A DNA stretch of 5,401 nucleotides from SAR86 cluster bacterium (GTDB lineage Bacteria > Pseudomonadota > Gammaproteobacteria > Pseudomonadales > Azotimanducaceae). Positions 5,145 through 5,401 of the stretch are shown piece by piece. Location: the NCBI GenBank assembly GCA_013204195.1, contig JABMOJ010000015.1, positions 1 to 5,401 on the forward strand. Reading direction: 5' to 3'. Within the stretch, counting starts at the first letter, position 1; every line of letters begins with the position of its first letter. The notes under the pieces were generated by a model that saw only the letters and a program-made list of their open reading frames with translations, did no database searches and had not been told where the DNA came from. The translations under genes and the position numbers were made by a program.

Positions 5145-5401
5145 CTACAAAAACGTCCGCGCGGTGCGCTCCACAAACTCAATTAACGCGTCCTTGGTAC
5201 GACCTGTCTGCAGCAGAATCAAACGCTTAACCCCAAGCGCTGCATAGCCATCCAATGTTTCTCGAGTCAGTGGCCCGCGGGGTGTAATGCTAATTTCCAA
5301 TTCATCGAAAGCAGCGGGGCGCTTATGTATTTCGTGGGCTCGGCGCAACCCTGCTATTGCTTTACCAGCCGCCTCAACGTCCATCGCAAAACCATACCAG
5401 C
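5145..5401 (-). CDS. Luciferase-like oxidoreductase, C-terminal fragment
   Basis: This is the 3' end of a gene entering from the right edge; the frame is open through 5401 and ends at the stop at 5147-5145, giving about 85 residues. It begins WYGFAMDVEAAGKAIAGL, the 'G-W-Y-G-F-x-x-D-x-E' element followed by a helix that I associate with bacterial luciferase-like monooxygenases, especially groups annotated as probable F420-dependent oxidoreductases. Then come ELEISITPRGPLT (a beta strand and loop) and YAALGVKRLILLQTG (the last helix-strand of the TIM barrel), ending with a C-terminal helix. Such enzymes use reduced F420 or FMN; the cofactor and substrate cannot be decided from this fragment. 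The ATG at 5384-5382 is an internal Met, because the conserved WYGF lies upstream of it. It converges on speA with a 116-bp gap holding the inverted repeats. Confidence 0.75.
   Translation of the reverse strand, partial: WYGFAMDVEAAGKAIAGLRRAHEIHKRPAAFDELEISITPRGPLTRETLDGYAALGVKRLILLQTGRTKDALIEFVERTARTFL

Noticed and set aside
1..5401. A mobile element, CRISPR array, toxin-antitoxin pair or defence cluster.
   Set aside because: I saw no transposase, integrase, regularly spaced repeat array, or pair of small overlapping genes; the content is ordinary metabolic genes.

Overview
The window looks like an ordinary chromosomal stretch from a gammaproteobacterium. Three things point there: a biosynthetic arginine decarboxylase (SpeA) closest in remembered sequence to pseudomonad-type enzymes, a small protein of the TIGR02647 family (known from Gammaproteobacteria), and moderate GC (roughly 50-55% by eye). 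The acyl-CoA-type short-chain dehydrogenase and the luciferase-like oxidoreductase would suit a marine or environmental, lipid-degrading member of the class, but the genus cannot be fixed from this sequence. I see no insertion sequence, prophage, CRISPR array, tRNA or rRNA.

Layout, left to right. (1) 1-219 (+): the C-terminal end of a membrane transporter, probably MFS, cut by the window edge. (2) 221-466 (-): a TIGR02647 small helical/winged-helix-like protein, whose stop lies one base from the transporter stop. (3) 630-1640 (-): a stand-alone SDR resembling the (3R)-hydroxyacyl-CoA dehydrogenase domain of peroxisomal multifunctional enzyme 2. (4) 1641-1828: a divergent promoter region with a perfect -10 on the minus strand and a good sigma70-like promoter on the plus strand. 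(5) 1829-2983 (+): an ADP-ribosylglycohydrolase-superfamily protein of the J1-crystallin-like type. (6) 3109-5028 (+): speA, starting at TTG. (7) 5029-5144: a convergent intergenic region with two strong inverted repeats, likely a bidirectional terminator. (8) 5145-5401 (-): the C-terminal end of a luciferase-like (probably F420- or FMN-dependent) oxidoreductase, cut by the window edge.

The genes do not form an obvious single pathway. SpeA makes agmatine for putrescine synthesis, but no speB, aguA/aguB or speE is adjacent. The SDR and the luciferase-like oxidoreductase could belong to lipid or xenobiotic catabolism, but they are not next to each other. The glycohydrolase-like gene lies 125 bp upstream of speA on the same strand; a weak terminator and a weak promoter candidate in that gap leave open whether they are co-transcribed.

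I do not see a clear new multi-gene system. The most interesting items are the glycohydrolase homologue, which lacks most canonical metal-binding motifs, the nested inverted repeats with 14-bp AAGCGC periodicity after speA, the GC-rich dyad in the speA leader, and the two-residue contraction in the SDR active-site loop.
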